From Porphyra umbilicalis (taxonomy: Eukaryota > Rhodophyta > Bangiophyceae > Bangiales > Bangiaceae): a stretch of 64,000 nt of DNA. The number at the start of each line of letters is the position of its first letter. Within the stretch, counting starts at the first letter, position 1. Made by a program: the position numbers and the translations under genes. The stretch lies in assembly GCA_002049455.2 (NCBI GenBank), contig KV918864.1:62001-126000 (forward strand). Direction: 5' to 3'. Below are positions 1 through 9,719 of this stretch, in pieces. The notes below the pieces were generated by a model. The model saw nothing but the letters and a program-made list of their open reading frames with translations. It made no database searches and had not been told where the DNA came from.

Positions 1-1721
1 GGTTCAACCGCTGGAGATTGGCACTCGGAGGGGCCGCCAGCGGCCTCTGCAGCCTGCCTATACTGCGTGCTAAGCGGCGCGAGCTGTCCGCGCTGCCTGG
101 CAAGAAGGTGGTCGTGACAGGCTCGGGGGCTCATCTTGTCTCACTTACCGCGGCCATTCAGGAGCGCGTGTCGGCCCTGTGCGACGGCGGACTGTTCGTG
201 GAGAGGCCGACCAATGCCTTGGCGGCGCTCAACGACGCGGCGACCGCCGCACCCGGTGTTGCCGCAGCAGCGGTCGCCTTTCCTGGCTCGCCCGCCACGT
301 CGGGACCGGACGTGCAGATCGTTGTCGGTCTGGACAAGGGCGGAGATCCTGGGACGGTGAAAATTGTGGCTTCAATTATTAACCAGGCGCACCCGAATAG
401 CCCCTCGAACACCATCCTGGTCGGAGTTTGCCCGTGTGACAACGACAAGTACGAAGCCCTGGCCGCCATGATGGAGACGCACCTGCCGCAAATTGACGCC
501 CTCCTGCGTGACGGCGTCATGGTGCATGGTGCGCGACGTCCGGTGCGGCTGATGTTCGGGTGCGACTACGACGCGCAGTGCTGTTTCCTTGGCCACAAGG
601 GTGCGACCGCCACGCAACCCTGTCTGATGTGTAAGCGCACCCGGTCGCCGAGTGTCAAGCAGGCGCTGCTGGACGCCACACACGGGACGCTTCAAGATGT
701 AAGTGGCAGCGGGAACCTGCGAGAGGGCGCGCACTTTGCGGACCGCATGGTGATGGACAACGCGACGCGGACTATTGCCATGCCTGGCACGCCGGATCAT
801 CATTGCTCGGTGGCGCGGAGTCCCCTGCTTGGGATTGACCCCCGCCAAATTGTACCAATTCCTCTGCACACAACGCAAGGAATTAACCACCGATTCCTTC
901 GACTTGCTGTGGAGACGGTGATGGTGTACCGGAGCGCGACTGACGGCGCTGCCGCCGGACGGCAAGCGGGCACCGACTTTGCGCTGGAGCTGGTTGGGCT
1001 GCTTCATGAGAGAGTACGCGTCCGTCCTACCGACTTCCATGGCGGGCTGTTTATTGGACGAGATTGCCACACCATCGGCGACAACAGCGCCCTGGTGTGT
1101 GCCGCTCTCGTGGGCAAGGTCTCGCCAGAGCACCTGGCTGCCTACGAGAAGGCCTGGTCGCTATGGAACAGGGTCCGCAAGACCCTGAACCGCGCCGCCA
1201 TCATCCCTGCCGAGGAGGTCGTGGCTTTTCGTGCGGATACGTCCGCCATGGTCACCCTGCTGAAGGGGAGCTTTGGCTGGCTTTCCATTTCCCCAAAGCT
1301 CCACATTTTGATGTTCCACGCTCCAGACTTTCTGGAGCTGTGGGGCAGCATTGGTCTTTATGGGGAGCAGGGGCTGGAGGCATGGCATGGTAGGTACGGG
1401 CAGAATGCTGTCAAGTATCCGGGCGCAACGGAGTTGGAGCGGGCAGCAGGATTTATGAGGGCAATGGCTCTGGCGCGCGAGGCGGGTGCGGATGTCCTCG
1501 CACGCTACGTGGCGACGCGGAGGTCGGCCGCGGCTGGGGCCCGCAAAGCCACGCAGGCAACCGACAAACGGCGTCGAGAGAACAAGCCGGCGTTGCCGGA
1601 GTGCGCCGCCGAGAGCGCGAAGGCGGCCAAGAAGCGGCTGAAGTGGGCGGTGGGCATTACTGAGGAGGCTGCCAAGACCGTAGGAGCCTATCTCAAGCGT
1701 GTTAGTCAGCAGAGTGTATGA
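1..1721 (+). CDS. putative DDE transposase, DKGG-type (5' end outside window)
   Basis: An open frame from base 3 to the stop at 1721, with no internal break; copies B and C are decayed, so this is the best-preserved copy. Visible motifs, in order: LDKGGDPGTVKIVASIIN (candidate first Asp), FGCDYDAQCCFLGHKG (candidate second Asp), a Cys pair PCLMC just after it, PLHTTQGINHRFLRL, SPKLHILMFHAPDF, and YGEQGLEAWHGRYGQ (candidate catalytic Glu), followed by a Lys/Arg-rich tail. From memory, the DKGG...K, GD...PC..C and GEQG.E..H pattern occurs in large uncharacterised metazoan transposase-like proteins with an RNase-H fold, distantly like Transib/RAG1 or hAT. The family assignment is inference; the repeated, dispersed nature is seen. 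By alignment to copies B and C, the N-terminal part lies before base 1. Confidence 0.6.
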   Translation, partial: FNRWRLALGGAASGLCSLPILRAKRRELSALPGKKVVVTGSGAHLVSLTAAIQERVSALCDGGLFVERPTNALAALNDAATAAPGVAAAAVAFPGSPATSGPDVQIVVGLDKGGDPGTVKIVASIINQAHPNSPSNTILVGVCPCDNDKYEALAAMMETHLPQIDALLRDGVMVHGARRPVRLMFGCDYDAQCCFLGHKGATATQPCLMCKRTRSPSVKQALLDATHGTLQDVSGSGNLREGAHFADRMVMDNATRTIAMPGTPDHHCSVARSPLLGIDPRQIVPIPLHTTQGINHRFLRLAVETVMVYRSATDGAAAGRQAGTDFALELVGLLHERVRVRPTDFHGGLFIGRDCHTIGDNSALVCAALVGKVSPEHLAAYEKAWSLWNRVRKTLNRAAIIPAEEVVAFRADTSAMVTLLKGSFGWLSISPKLHILMFHAPDFLELWGSIGLYGEQGLEAWHGRYGQNAVKYPGATELERAAGFMRAMALAREAGADVLARYVATRRSAAAGARKATQATDKRRRENKPALPECAAESAKAAKKRLKWAVGITEEAAKTVGAYLKRVSQQSV

Positions 1722-1916
1722 TTAAAGGATGAGACGTCTTCCTGAACAGAAACGAGACCAAAGGGGCACCCCGATGATCACGTGTGTTCAGCATCCTACT
1801 GGCCGGCCAGTATGAACCCTGCGAGACGCCCCTGGAGCTCCATGCCAGGAGCTACTCAAGCGGGCATATGGACAAACTCTGTGCGAGGCATGGCCCGTCG
1901 TTTGATCGTGCGGCCA

Positions 1917-2092
1917 ACGAACATCGCGCCCTGAGCGGGGCGGGGGTCGCTATCACCGACTGTCAGTGTTTTGGGACCTCCCCCTATGCCACTCCGGGTA
2001 AAGCATGTGCGCTGAGCACGAATATGGCCTCAGAAAGTGTATTCCATAGGTTCCCCCTCTTTGCCGACCCCATATGGCCCGAGAAACGGGCN
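1917..2092 (+). repeat. 175-bp repeat, copy 1 (transposon 3' tail)
   Basis: Contains TCACCGACTGTCAGTGTTTT and later GGTTCCCCCTCTTTGCCGAC. Related copies at 17421-17597 and 17784-17932. It is attached to the transposase gene in copies A and C, hence probably its 3' untranslated or terminal region. Confidence 0.7.
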
Positions 2093-2163
2093 GAATCTTC
2101 TCGGTCCCTACTCAGGGCCACGGAGGCGGACCTGGCCCTGGTGTTTGCTGCAGGAGTCCATCG

Positions 2164-2433
2164 TACAGCCGTTTTTCCAAAAATCCCTCACTCCAACAGT
2201 TGCAATTGAGTCCCAAATCGGCCTCTACAGCCGTTCTCCCAAAAATCCCGGACTCCAACAGTTGCAATTGAGTCCTAAATCGGCCTCTACGTCCCCGCAG
2301 ATGCCGATTGGGAACTCTTTTGCAGCAGTTGGAGTGCGGGATTTATGGGAGAACGGCTGTACAACCACGTAGAGGCCGATTTGGAACAGTTTTGGAACAA
2401 TCGCATTGATGGACTTTGGAGAGAACGGCTGTA
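2164..2433. mobile_element. TA-flanked palindromic MITE (outer copy, holds a second copy)
   Basis: The ends read TA-CAGCCGTT... and ...AACGGCTG-TA. Without the inner copy at 2226-2361 this element is ~136 bp, the size of the intact copies at 2226-2361 and 46460-46595. The almost complete inverted symmetry and TA flanks fit a non-autonomous Tc1/mariner-type MITE. The outer copy is more diverged, especially on its right side, so it is older. Confidence 0.75.
2226..2361. mobile_element. TA-flanked palindromic MITE (inner copy, 136 bp)
   Basis: Begins TACAGCCGTTCTCCCAAAA and ends with its inverse (GGGAGAACGGCTGTA). It sits at the TA in the loop of an older copy of the same family (2164-2433). 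Same length as the copy at 46460-46595; a truncated copy is at 29444-29560. Confidence 0.85.
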
Positions 2434-2508
2434 CTTACCAGTGTCGTGAGTGCACTTCTTTCTTTCCCAAGCCGACCAGAGGTTTGGGAGAGTGGCGAAC
2501 CGCAGCTT

Positions 2509-2641
2509 TATTGTGCTTCTCTTAAAAACTGGATCCGCAACATCCGCTTCAGCATCATGAACCACCCCCTGAACCAATGAAACAGTGATTTTGCGACGGA
2601 AGCTGATGCACCGAGGTCCAGTTTTTGTGAGAAGCACAATA
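2509..2641. mobile_element. second TA-flanked MITE family (129 bp)
   Basis: Imperfect inverted repeat with ends TTGTGCTTCTC and GAGAAGCACAA, flanked by TA on both sides (2509-2510, 2640-2641). The arms match over ~27 bases (AAAACTGGA core), with no coding content. Another Tc1/mariner-like non-autonomous element, unrelated in sequence to the CAGCCGTTCTC family. Only one copy seen. Confidence 0.7.
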
Positions 2642-2655
2642 GACAACCAACCTGC

Positions 2656-2745
2656 GCAGTGCTCACTAACGACAGGCTCGTGACAAGCCGGAACTTCTTG
2701 TCACGCACCACCGGATTCTCGCAAAGTAGCCTGCTTGACACGTCC
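2656..2745. repeat. diverged repeat, copy 1 (inverted copy at 5083-5185)
   Basis: Reads CAGTGCTCACTA, then GGCTCGTGACAAG, then TTCTTGTC. The reverse complement of 5083-5185 shows the same blocks in the same order. Short internal GTGACAAG/CTTGTCAC inversions suggest a MITE end or remnant. Confidence 0.5.
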
Positions 2746-3154
2746 CCCTGGGTCAAAAACGAGGGTCGTCTGTCAAAAAACAGAAAAAGCTTGACAACCC
2801 CACTGCCATGGGCGTTGCGTTCACGCGTGTCGCGCCTGTCGTAGTCGTACTGACGTCCTCTATCCGAAGAGGTAAGAAAAAGTGGCCGTAGAGGCCAGTA
2901 AGATGGTTCGGGCAAGGGTGCGCATGCCCTTGACAAGAATGACGAAACACGACCCCGGCGGTTGCTGATCGCATTAGCACGCGTCCGTTCTGGGTGGCCA
3001 ACCAAGTGTGGACACCGGCCCGTTCCAACAGGATTTAGGGACAGTTTGCACAAAATCTTCGCCTGTTCTTCTTGGAATGCTGTTTTTGTATGGACCGCTC
3101 TTTTCTGGCACCTGTCCGGTTTCGTCACACTCCGTCAGTTCTTAAATTCATCAA
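2746..3154. other. no gene seen
   Basis: Lower-GC stretch between repeats. Short open frames only, without recognisable motifs or splice structure. Confidence 0.4.
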
Positions 3155-3868
3155 TTCCAGGCACGTGCGTGCAATACCCCGGCCTTCAGGGCGGTGGCCT
3201 GCTCGGCGACGCATTGACACCGGGCACGCCGGCCGGCTCTATGGCCGCGAGCGCGCACGGGGGCACGTACAGCCACGTTGCCGTGGTGGGGGGGGCGTCG
3301 GGCGGGGAAAGGGGTGCCGCCTCCGCCACCGCAGCTGCGGCGGCCCGCCGGCGTCGCGCGGCGCCCACGGGCGAGGCCGTCACTCCACCGCGCAGCGCAC
3401 CTGCGCACGGCGGGCAGGGCGGCCGACACGGCGCACGGGCGGGCGGGTGGGACTGATCGCCGCGCGACGAGGCGCCTGTAGCCGCGCCGCTAGATGGCGT
3501 CAGCAACCGCCGACGCGCCGCCGCAACAGAAGACGGCGCGCAGGCACGATCACCCGCGGGTCATCGTGGGCGCGTCAAGCCCCGGAAGTCGCTGCGCGCG
3601 GTCACCGCGCGCAACTCGGGGCGGTAGAGGGGGCACGGGGGCAGGCGCCGTCCGGGCCCAGTGACCCCTGTGGCAGGACATTCCTTCTCAGCCACGTAAC
3701 TCCATTCGTTTTTAGCGTCATCGCGACCCTTCCAACACTGATACGCCCTCAGATCCCTGAGGACACGAATGCAGGCTGCCACCTCTGAAACGAAGAGCAA
3801 GTTCCTTGATCTATGTATAAGTGTGCATCACTACACTTTGAGAGCACCCTGTCCTAAAGGCCGGGGAA
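3155..3868 (+). mobile_element. 714-bp dispersed repeat, copy 1
   Basis: A near-full-length inverted copy is at 29561-30270. Ends are TTCC... and ...GGAA. Just inside, the right end in reverse complement reads CCCCGGCCTTTAGGACAGGG, which resembles CCCCGGCCTTCAGGGCGGTG about 20 bases inside the left end, so terminal inverted repeats exist but are imperfect. A small hairpin (GCACG/CGTGC) lies by the TTCCAGGC end. The short open frames inside are not preserved between the two copies. Non-autonomous element; class unresolved (TIR element, or Helitron-like because a CTGG follows the hairpin). Confidence 0.7.
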
Positions 3869-4334
3869 CTTGACGAATCAAGTTAGTGGTGGGCACAGGA
3901 TCGCCGTCAGCTCGCCACGCGGGCAAAGTGCCTCGCTGCACGCCCACCTCTTTTGTATACTACTCCAATGGCGGCCATGGCGGGAGCGACGCGGTGATAG
4001 CCGCGCTTTCCGAGCTTTTCACCGGCTTTGCTGGTGGCGCCGGTTTCCGACGAGGGGCGCCACAGCCAGCAACCGCATGACGCTATCAAAGGTCACTGAC
4101 ACTGGGCGCCGAGCTGCTGTGGCGGTGCCACGACAGGCAATGTGTCTGGCGCTTTGTTTTTGTCACTGCAGCACGCACGGTGGTACTGTATCCCCCAACA
4201 AGCCAGAAAAATACTGTGCTCACCCATACACGGATCAGTGCTTGACATGGGTGTTTGAGAAGCAAAATAAGGTACAGATAGACAGTCTAAAAAGCAGAAT
4301 AGACTATGGACTGGAACTGCTACAGAGGCTATAC
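3869..4334. other. no gene seen
   Basis: Moderate-GC DNA with short frames only. It would be the intron or downstream part of the possible minus-strand exon at 4335-4857. Confidence 0.3.
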
Positions 4335-4857
4335 TTACACAGTGTGAAAAACACCAGCACCCTCACCGCCACCCTCGGACACCAAACCCAACAGCCGCGT
4401 CTGCAAGTCATCGACCGCAACCCTGATGCCCGCCACATTGGCCGAGTGTGCACCACACCAATCACAGAAGGCAGCCGAGTGTGTGCGGCGGCTAAACATC
4501 TCAATCAAAGTCAGTTCCTCCCTCACCACCGCCTGTGGCATGACGGTGGATGCCGGCCGTCTGAGATTAAAAGAACGCCCCGTACGCACCCGCACCGGGG
4601 CCGGCCCTGGAGGGTGCGCCGACGTTGGCTGACGTGCCGCGCCCGCCACCGCCACCACCACCAGTAGCCGAACCACCCCTCCCGGCAGGAGCGACACCGT
4701 TTGCCGGCGCGCCGCCCCCGCCACCGCCACTGCCCCCGCCCCCCCCGCCAGCGGTCCAGCCGCAACCGGCGCTGCCACCGCGGATCATGACCGACGCGAC
4801 GCCCCCGCCACTACCCCCGCTACAAGAGAAAGCGCTCATGTCGGGGATCGAATCCAA
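4335..4857 (-). CDS. possible exon of an unidentified minus-strand gene
   Basis: On the minus strand a Met at 4857 opens a frame starting MDSIPDMSAFSC and running into a Gly-rich segment. In an overlapping frame (4778-4335) the sequence becomes ordinary protein-like (VVREELTLIEMFSRRTHSA, then CDWCG, then VAGIRVAVDDLQTRLLGLVS). That frame ends at VFHTV, exactly before GTAAGTATAG, a good donor site. The two frames differ by one, across a G-rich run, so the join needs either an indel or an intron. No family recognised. The poly-Pro frame on the other strand is its shadow. Confidence 0.3.
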
Positions 4858-5082
4858 ATCATTCGTTGTCTCGCATCCGAAGCGGGAGACGCATGCGCTG
4901 TAGACCGGCCACGGGGAGTTTTTGTTGCAGTTACTCTGGCTATTTATCGACTTGCAGCGCTCTGCTTCGTTTGCCAGTTTGCCATAGTACTGTATTTAAA
5001 CGTACTTCTTTATCGATTAAGAGACATTTGTTGGTCGTTAGGCTAGTGGGGGCGGAAGCTCTCCGGGCTGTCTTCTTGTCGT
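4858..5082. other. intergenic
   Basis: Low-complexity-free spacer upstream of the possible minus-strand exon; no clear TATA box or repeat noted. Confidence 0.3.
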
Positions 5083-5185
5083 GACAGAGCCGTGACAAGC
5101 CGTGACCGATTCTCACCTGGACGGAGACAAGAAATCGGCCCTTGTCACGAGGATGGCTTTAGTGAGCACTGTGCTGGCTCGTCTG
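5083..5185. repeat. diverged repeat, copy 2 (inverted copy at 2656-2745)
   Basis: Contains CGTGACAAGCC, AGACAAGAAATCGGCC and CTTAGTGAGCACTG-like ends; the reverse complement aligns block by block with 2656-2745. Confidence 0.5.
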
Positions 5186-5220
5186 CAACGTATGACGGCT
5201 GTCTGCTCGAAATGTCTAGT

Positions 5221-5515
5221 GTCTATTCTACCGAGTGCATCATTTGATGCTCTGGGCATCATTTGATGCACTTTTTTGGCACCATCTTCTTCGTGCTTCC
5301 CGGCCTCGCACGCTGCTTTCGACAACTAAAACGGACTCAGAGATGTCTTGTTACTGTTGGGGGAAATCGGAGCCATTGTGCTACGGATACAGACGGGGGG
5401 TGCTACAGACGCCAGAAAAAGGGGGGTTGAACCGTCGTTTTCTGGCCCTGTGAGAGGGTGCATCATTTGATGCACCACCGGGCATCATTGGATGCAATTT
5501 TGCGGTAGAATAGAC
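5221..5515. mobile_element. foldback MITE with GCATCAAATGATGC palindromes (295 bp)
   Basis: Terminal inverted repeat GTCTATTCTACCG at the left and its inverse CGGTAGAATAGAC at the right. Next to each end lie two copies of the palindrome GCATCAAATGATGC or near forms, so the arms match over ~50 bases. Fragments of the same family are at 13196-13260 and, inverted, 20375-20490. No coding capacity. Confidence 0.75.
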
Positions 5516-5804
5516 ATTAGTTGATCATCATTCATCTTCGCTCATGATCATGGCGGGGAGTGCGAGGGGCTGTCACAGCTCCAAGATTACGACAGCGTTC
5601 TGAAGGTCCATGGTGCCGGCCGCATGATGGAAACAGGGTCGGGTTGGTACCGATTTTGCAGAGGAAAATGGCCCTGGGAGGAAGGCCCCCCCTCCTGAGG
5701 CACCAGTGAGGCAGTTGCCCTGATCCACGTGACGATTCCCGGAAAAACCTGACCCCGGCCTGTGCGGACGAAGAAAAGAATGACAGAGATCCCAGAGACC
5801 AATA
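5516..5804. other. no gene seen
   Basis: Spacer between the foldback MITE and the dodecamer array; short frames only. Confidence 0.3.
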
Positions 5805-5880
5805 GAACAGCCCCAGTAACAGCCCCAGTAACAGCCCCAGTAACATCCCCAGTAACATCCCCCGTAACCCCCCCAGTCAC
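5805..5880 (-). repeat. dodecamer minisatellite, antisense arm
   Basis: About six units of AGTAACAGCCCC with ATCCCC variants. The reverse complement (GTTACTGGGGxT) forms arrays at 6231-6265 and 11315-11612. Long open frames here are a product of the 12-base period, not genes. Confidence 0.85.
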
Positions 5881-6230
5881 ATGTGCATCTCGCCCTTGGC
5901 CGTTGGGGCGCTGCTACACCACGTTGGTGCCGCCGCCGCCGCCGAGCCAGCCGATGAGGGCAGCTAACAGCTCTGACCGGCACGATGCACACGGCGCGCA
6001 GCGTAGGCCGCGCGGTGGCGGGGCAAAGCGGACATGGAATGGCGTGCAGTGGACTTTCAGCAACCTGGTCATGGCTGGTCGTGGTGTTGCATGAGGAGGT
6101 GGAGCTGACGAGTGGGCGGTGTCAGGCGCGACCTGCCCGACCCGAGCGGGACGAAGTGCACTCCCGTGTACCGGCTCTTCTGGGTTTTGACTTCAGTTGT
6201 AACGTCTCATTGAGTTCTGTCATGAGATGC
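5881..6230. other. spacer between inverted minisatellite arms
   Basis: 350 bases between oppositely oriented dodecamer arrays. CATCTCGC near the left side and GAGATGCGAC near the right are also inverted, as in a foldback element. No gene recognised. Confidence 0.4.
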
Positions 6231-6272
6231 GACGTTACTGGGGATGTTCCTGGGGGTGTTACTCACGTCTAG
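6231..6272 (+). repeat. dodecamer minisatellite, sense arm (left of insertion)
   Basis: GTTACTGGGGATGTTCCTGG and a further unit; the same unit and orientation resume at 11315, on the far side of transposon copy B. Confidence 0.7.
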
Positions 6273-6664
6273 TTAAGCCTTCTCTTCTGGGTCTGAGCAT
6301 TACACGGTCGTTTCGAAAGCTCCAGAGTGACGTGTTAGGAATCCAGTGGTCCGTAGAAAATTGGGTCGCGACCCAATTTTCGGAGGCCTCCGTAGCCACT
6401 GCGAGAGTACCTTCTGACGCCAGTGGATCAGCAGCTCTCCGAAGACGTGAGCTGTGCAAGCGACGGGTCGCGACCCAATTTTCAGAGGCCTGTGCAGGCT
6501 CTGTGAGAGGGCCTTCTGATCCGAATGGATCAGCAGCGGTCAAAAACGTGATCCGGGGCGGATCACGTCTTGCTCATGCTTCGTCGATCCTGTTGCCTGC
6601 AGGCACTTGCATGACGCCTTTGTTATCACCGTGCGGTTGCTGTCTTTCTGTGGGGGGACACAAT

Positions 6665-6994
6665 ATGGCGGAAGCTGATGAAGGCCAGACGTAAGTTAGG
6701 TCTGGGTGTGTTGCGAGTGCAGTAGGGCGCAATACAGGTGGGGAAGGGGTGGTGGAAAAAGGCATCCTCGATAAATGTCATCATGAGTAAAACGTACTCA
6801 CCCCTCTCCCCTCCGCCACGGCCGCACATTTCCACTGAAGCGGCCCCCCGAAGCGCCTTCCCCCTTCGTTCTCTTCTGGTATCTTGTGACTCGGAACAGG
6901 GCGACGGCCGCAGACATCCTTCAGGCCTTCCCAGGCAAAGTATGGGCCTACCAGTGTGTCGAGTGCATCCGGTTCTTTCTCAAACCAACGGCAG
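6665..6994 (+). other. upstream exon-like block and GT-AG intron of transposon B
   Basis: ATGGCGGAAGCTGATGAAGG is followed by GTAAGTTAGG (donor ~6693) and an acceptor (CGGCAG) ending at 6994. Copy C has the same arrangement (ATGGCGGACGACGGTGGAG, then GTAAGTG ~14763; acceptor ACATCAG ending 14923). Reading from these ATGs through the splice does not keep the transposase frame, so the block is probably a 5' untranslated or leader exon. Its preservation in two diverged copies argues that it is used. Confidence 0.45.
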
Positions 6995-6996
6995 GG

Positions 6997-9719
6997 ATGG
7001 GGACCTGGCAAGAGTGGGCAAGAGCCCAGCCTCTGGCTTCTCCCCCTGCTGCCGTGGCCTGTCTGCCCGTGGTTCAGTGTCGGCGGGCGGTCCAGGCCAG
7101 TGCCGCGGGCGTCGCCACGACTCCCACGGGTTTTTGCGACCCGTGTTACGGCCGGCTCAAGCGTGCGCGGCGTAACGAGAGAGCGGCGGCCCCCCCCACT
7201 TCTCCCCTCACCCCTATCTCTCTCCCCTTCCGGCAGGCTGGCTCTGAGGACCAACTCGCCGCGCCTGTGCTTCCCCTCCCGGCTATCCTACCCGCCACCC
7301 CCGGGCACGCTCCCTTCACCGGGGCGGCCAGACCCTACTCGGATGCTCCAGCACCCATGCGTGTCTCAAGAGGGGTGGGATCCGCTGAGGTTCGGACGTT
7401 CAACCGTGTTAACGGCGGGGGCTGCACCACTGGTTCGTCCTCCGCTGTGGCCGCCCACATGGCTGGCGAGTGTGGAGCTGCCACCACGCTGACGCTACTG
7501 CCGGGTCACGGACGCACCGCCCTGACTGCACCGGCGCCGGCAGCCGCGCAGCAGCCGCGTCCAATCGATCCCGACCGACGCCTACCGCTTGCCCCCGGTG
7601 TTGGGGCTAGTCCACCCCCGTCAAATTTGGCGACGGAACCTCCGCAAGTCCCAGACTGCCAGCAATTCCTGCAAGGTCTTCTGAAGGGGAAGTACGATGC
7701 GCAGCGGGACGAGACAGTGCTTGAGGATATTGCTAACACAATTCTCTTGCGTGGCGACCGTCCCGAGATCCGACTGCGGCACAAGAACGGGCGCGTGCGC
7801 GTCTACTCCCGGCAGCTATCGCCGCGTAAGGCCTTAGTCAAAGTGAGCCAAGCGAACAAGCGCAAAGCTGCCGCGCGCAGACTGGTGGGGGACGGGTGTG
7901 GGGTGGCAGCGAGGCTGCAGCGCGGTGGGACGCCGCCCTCAGGCGGTCCTGAGCGTCTATCTGTATCGGAGCAGGTGGGCCTGGTGGCGGCTCATTCCAT
8001 GAGCCGCGTCGGCTTCAACCGCTGGCGTTTGGCGAGTGGGGGGGCACGCAGCGGGCTGGCTAGGTTGCCGGTGCTGCGCGCTGCACGGCGGGAGATGTAT
8101 TCCCTCCCGGGTAAGCAGGTCATCGTGACGAGGTCTGGCGCCCACTTGGCGTCCCTGACTGCAGCGATTCAGGAGAATGTGACTGCCCTCTGCGACGCCG
8201 ACCTCTTCGTCGAGCGGCCCATGCGCGACGCCCTGGCTGTGCCCAACGAGGCGGGTACGGCGGCGGCCTTTGTCGCCCACCCCGGCTCTCCTCCCTCAAC
8301 CGAGCAGGACGTGCACGTCACCCTCGGCCTGGACAAGGGAGGGGATCCGGGGACGGTCAATATTGTGGCTACAATTATCAACCAACCCCACCCAACAGCC
8401 CTTTTAACACCATTTTGGTGGGTGTCTGTCCTTGCGAAAAGGACAACTACGAGGAGCTCGCGTCAATGTTGGAGACCCATCTGCCGCAAGTGAGCGCGCT
8501 GCTGCGAGACGGAGTTCTGGTGCGCGGCGTGCGCCGCCCAGTGCGGCTGATGCTCGGGTGCGACTACGCTGCCCAATACATTGTGGTTGGGCACAATGGA
8601 GCCACAGCGACGCAACTTTGCTTGAGCTGAAAGCGAACCCGGTGGCCCAGCAAGCAGCAGGCGGTGCTGGACGCCATCTATGGCACCCTGCAGGACGTCA
8701 CTGGCGGGCGACACCTCCGAGAGGCGACGCACTTTGCCGATCGAATGGTCATTGACGGCGGCACGCCGGCGGTTGGGGAGCCCGGCACACCTGAGCACCA
8801 CTGCTCGGTAGTGCGGAGTCCCCTGCTGGCCATAAATCCGCGGCAAATTGTACAAATTCCACTCCGCACCACCCAAGGAATTAACCATCGATTCCTGCGA
8901 CTTGCGATCGAGATGGTGATGGTAAGCCGCAGCGCGACTGACGGCGCAGCGGACGGGCGGCAAGAGGGCGCCGCATTTTCCCTCGAGCTGGTCAAGCTGC
9001 TCCACGAGAAGGTACGAGTGAGGCCGACGTCCTACCACGGCGGCCTGTTCATCGGCCGTGATTGCCACACGATTGGTGACAACAGCGCGGTCATCTGCGA
9101 TGCACTCGTGGGTAAGGCCTCGCAGGCGCACCTTTCTGCGTACAAACAGGCGTGGTGCCTGTGGAACCGAGCTCGCAAGACACTCAACCGTGCGTGCATC
9201 ATTCCCGCCCAAGAGGCGGCCCAATTCCGGACGGATGCAGCCGCAATGGTCACCCTGCTGCAGGGCAGCTTTCCCTGGCTCTCCATCTCGCCCAAGCTAC
9301 ACATTTAGATGTTTCACGCTCCAGAATGTTTGGACGCGTTTGGGAGCATCGGGCTGTACGGGGAGCAAGGGCTGGAAGCGTGGCACGGCCGATACGGGCA
9401 GCACGCGGCAAAGTACCCGGGCGCGACTGAGCTGGAGCGCGCCGCGGCTTTCGTGCGCGCAATGGCGCTGGCACGCGAAGCGGGACCGGACGTGCTGACC
9501 CGTTACTTGCCAAAGCGCACTCCCGCTGCGGCACGAGTGCGAAAAGCACGAAAGATTGGAGACAAGCGGCGTCGTGAGAACAAGCCTAACTTGCCAGTTT
9601 GTGAAGCGGAGGCCCGCAAGGCGGAAAGAAGCGTAAGCAATGGGCGGCGGGGATTACCGGCGAGGCGGCCACGACCGTTGGTGCGTACCTCAAGAGACAG
9701 ATAGAAAGTTATGTGTGAG
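6997..9719 (+). pseudogene. DDE transposase gene, copy B (decayed)
   Basis: Start chosen at the Met just after the acceptor (MGTWQEWARAQP), conserved in copy C (MADWRDWAQTCP). Near the N-terminus a Cys motif (QCRR ... GFCDPCYGRLKRA) may be a small zinc or DNA-binding element. A conserved region (CQQFLQGL ... LEDIANTIL.RGDRPEIRLRHKNG) precedes the DDE domain described for copy A. The gene is broken: a one-base shift near 8395, in-frame stops near 8629 and 9307, and a further shift near the C-terminus. The last residues (VGAYLKRQIESYV) end at 9719 and an AATAAA follows at 9721. Length if whole would be ~900 residues. Confidence 0.65.

Larger units (their letters stand above)
1..2092 (+). mobile_element. 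DDE DNA transposon, copy A (3' part; 5' part outside window)
   Basis: Right-hand part of a transposon whose other copies lie at 6.3-11.3 kb (B) and 14.4-17.6 kb (C). Besides the coding region (to 1721) it holds a 3' tail. The last ~175 bases (about 1917-2092, starting GCCAACGAACATCGCG) recur after copy C (17421-17597) and alone at 17784-17932. That A and C share sequence past the stop codon shows the element extends at least to ~2092. The true 3' terminus and target duplication were not found; just beyond are nested MITEs. One ambiguous base (n) lies at 2092. Confidence 0.6.

Noticed and set aside
3072-3788. Frames in the 714-bp repeat as a gene
   Set aside because: Not preserved in frame in the second copy at 29561-30270.
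4625-4903. Poly-Pro protein on the plus strand
   Set aside because: The opposite strand carries a more protein-like frame ending at a GTAAGT donor; the Pro run is its complement.
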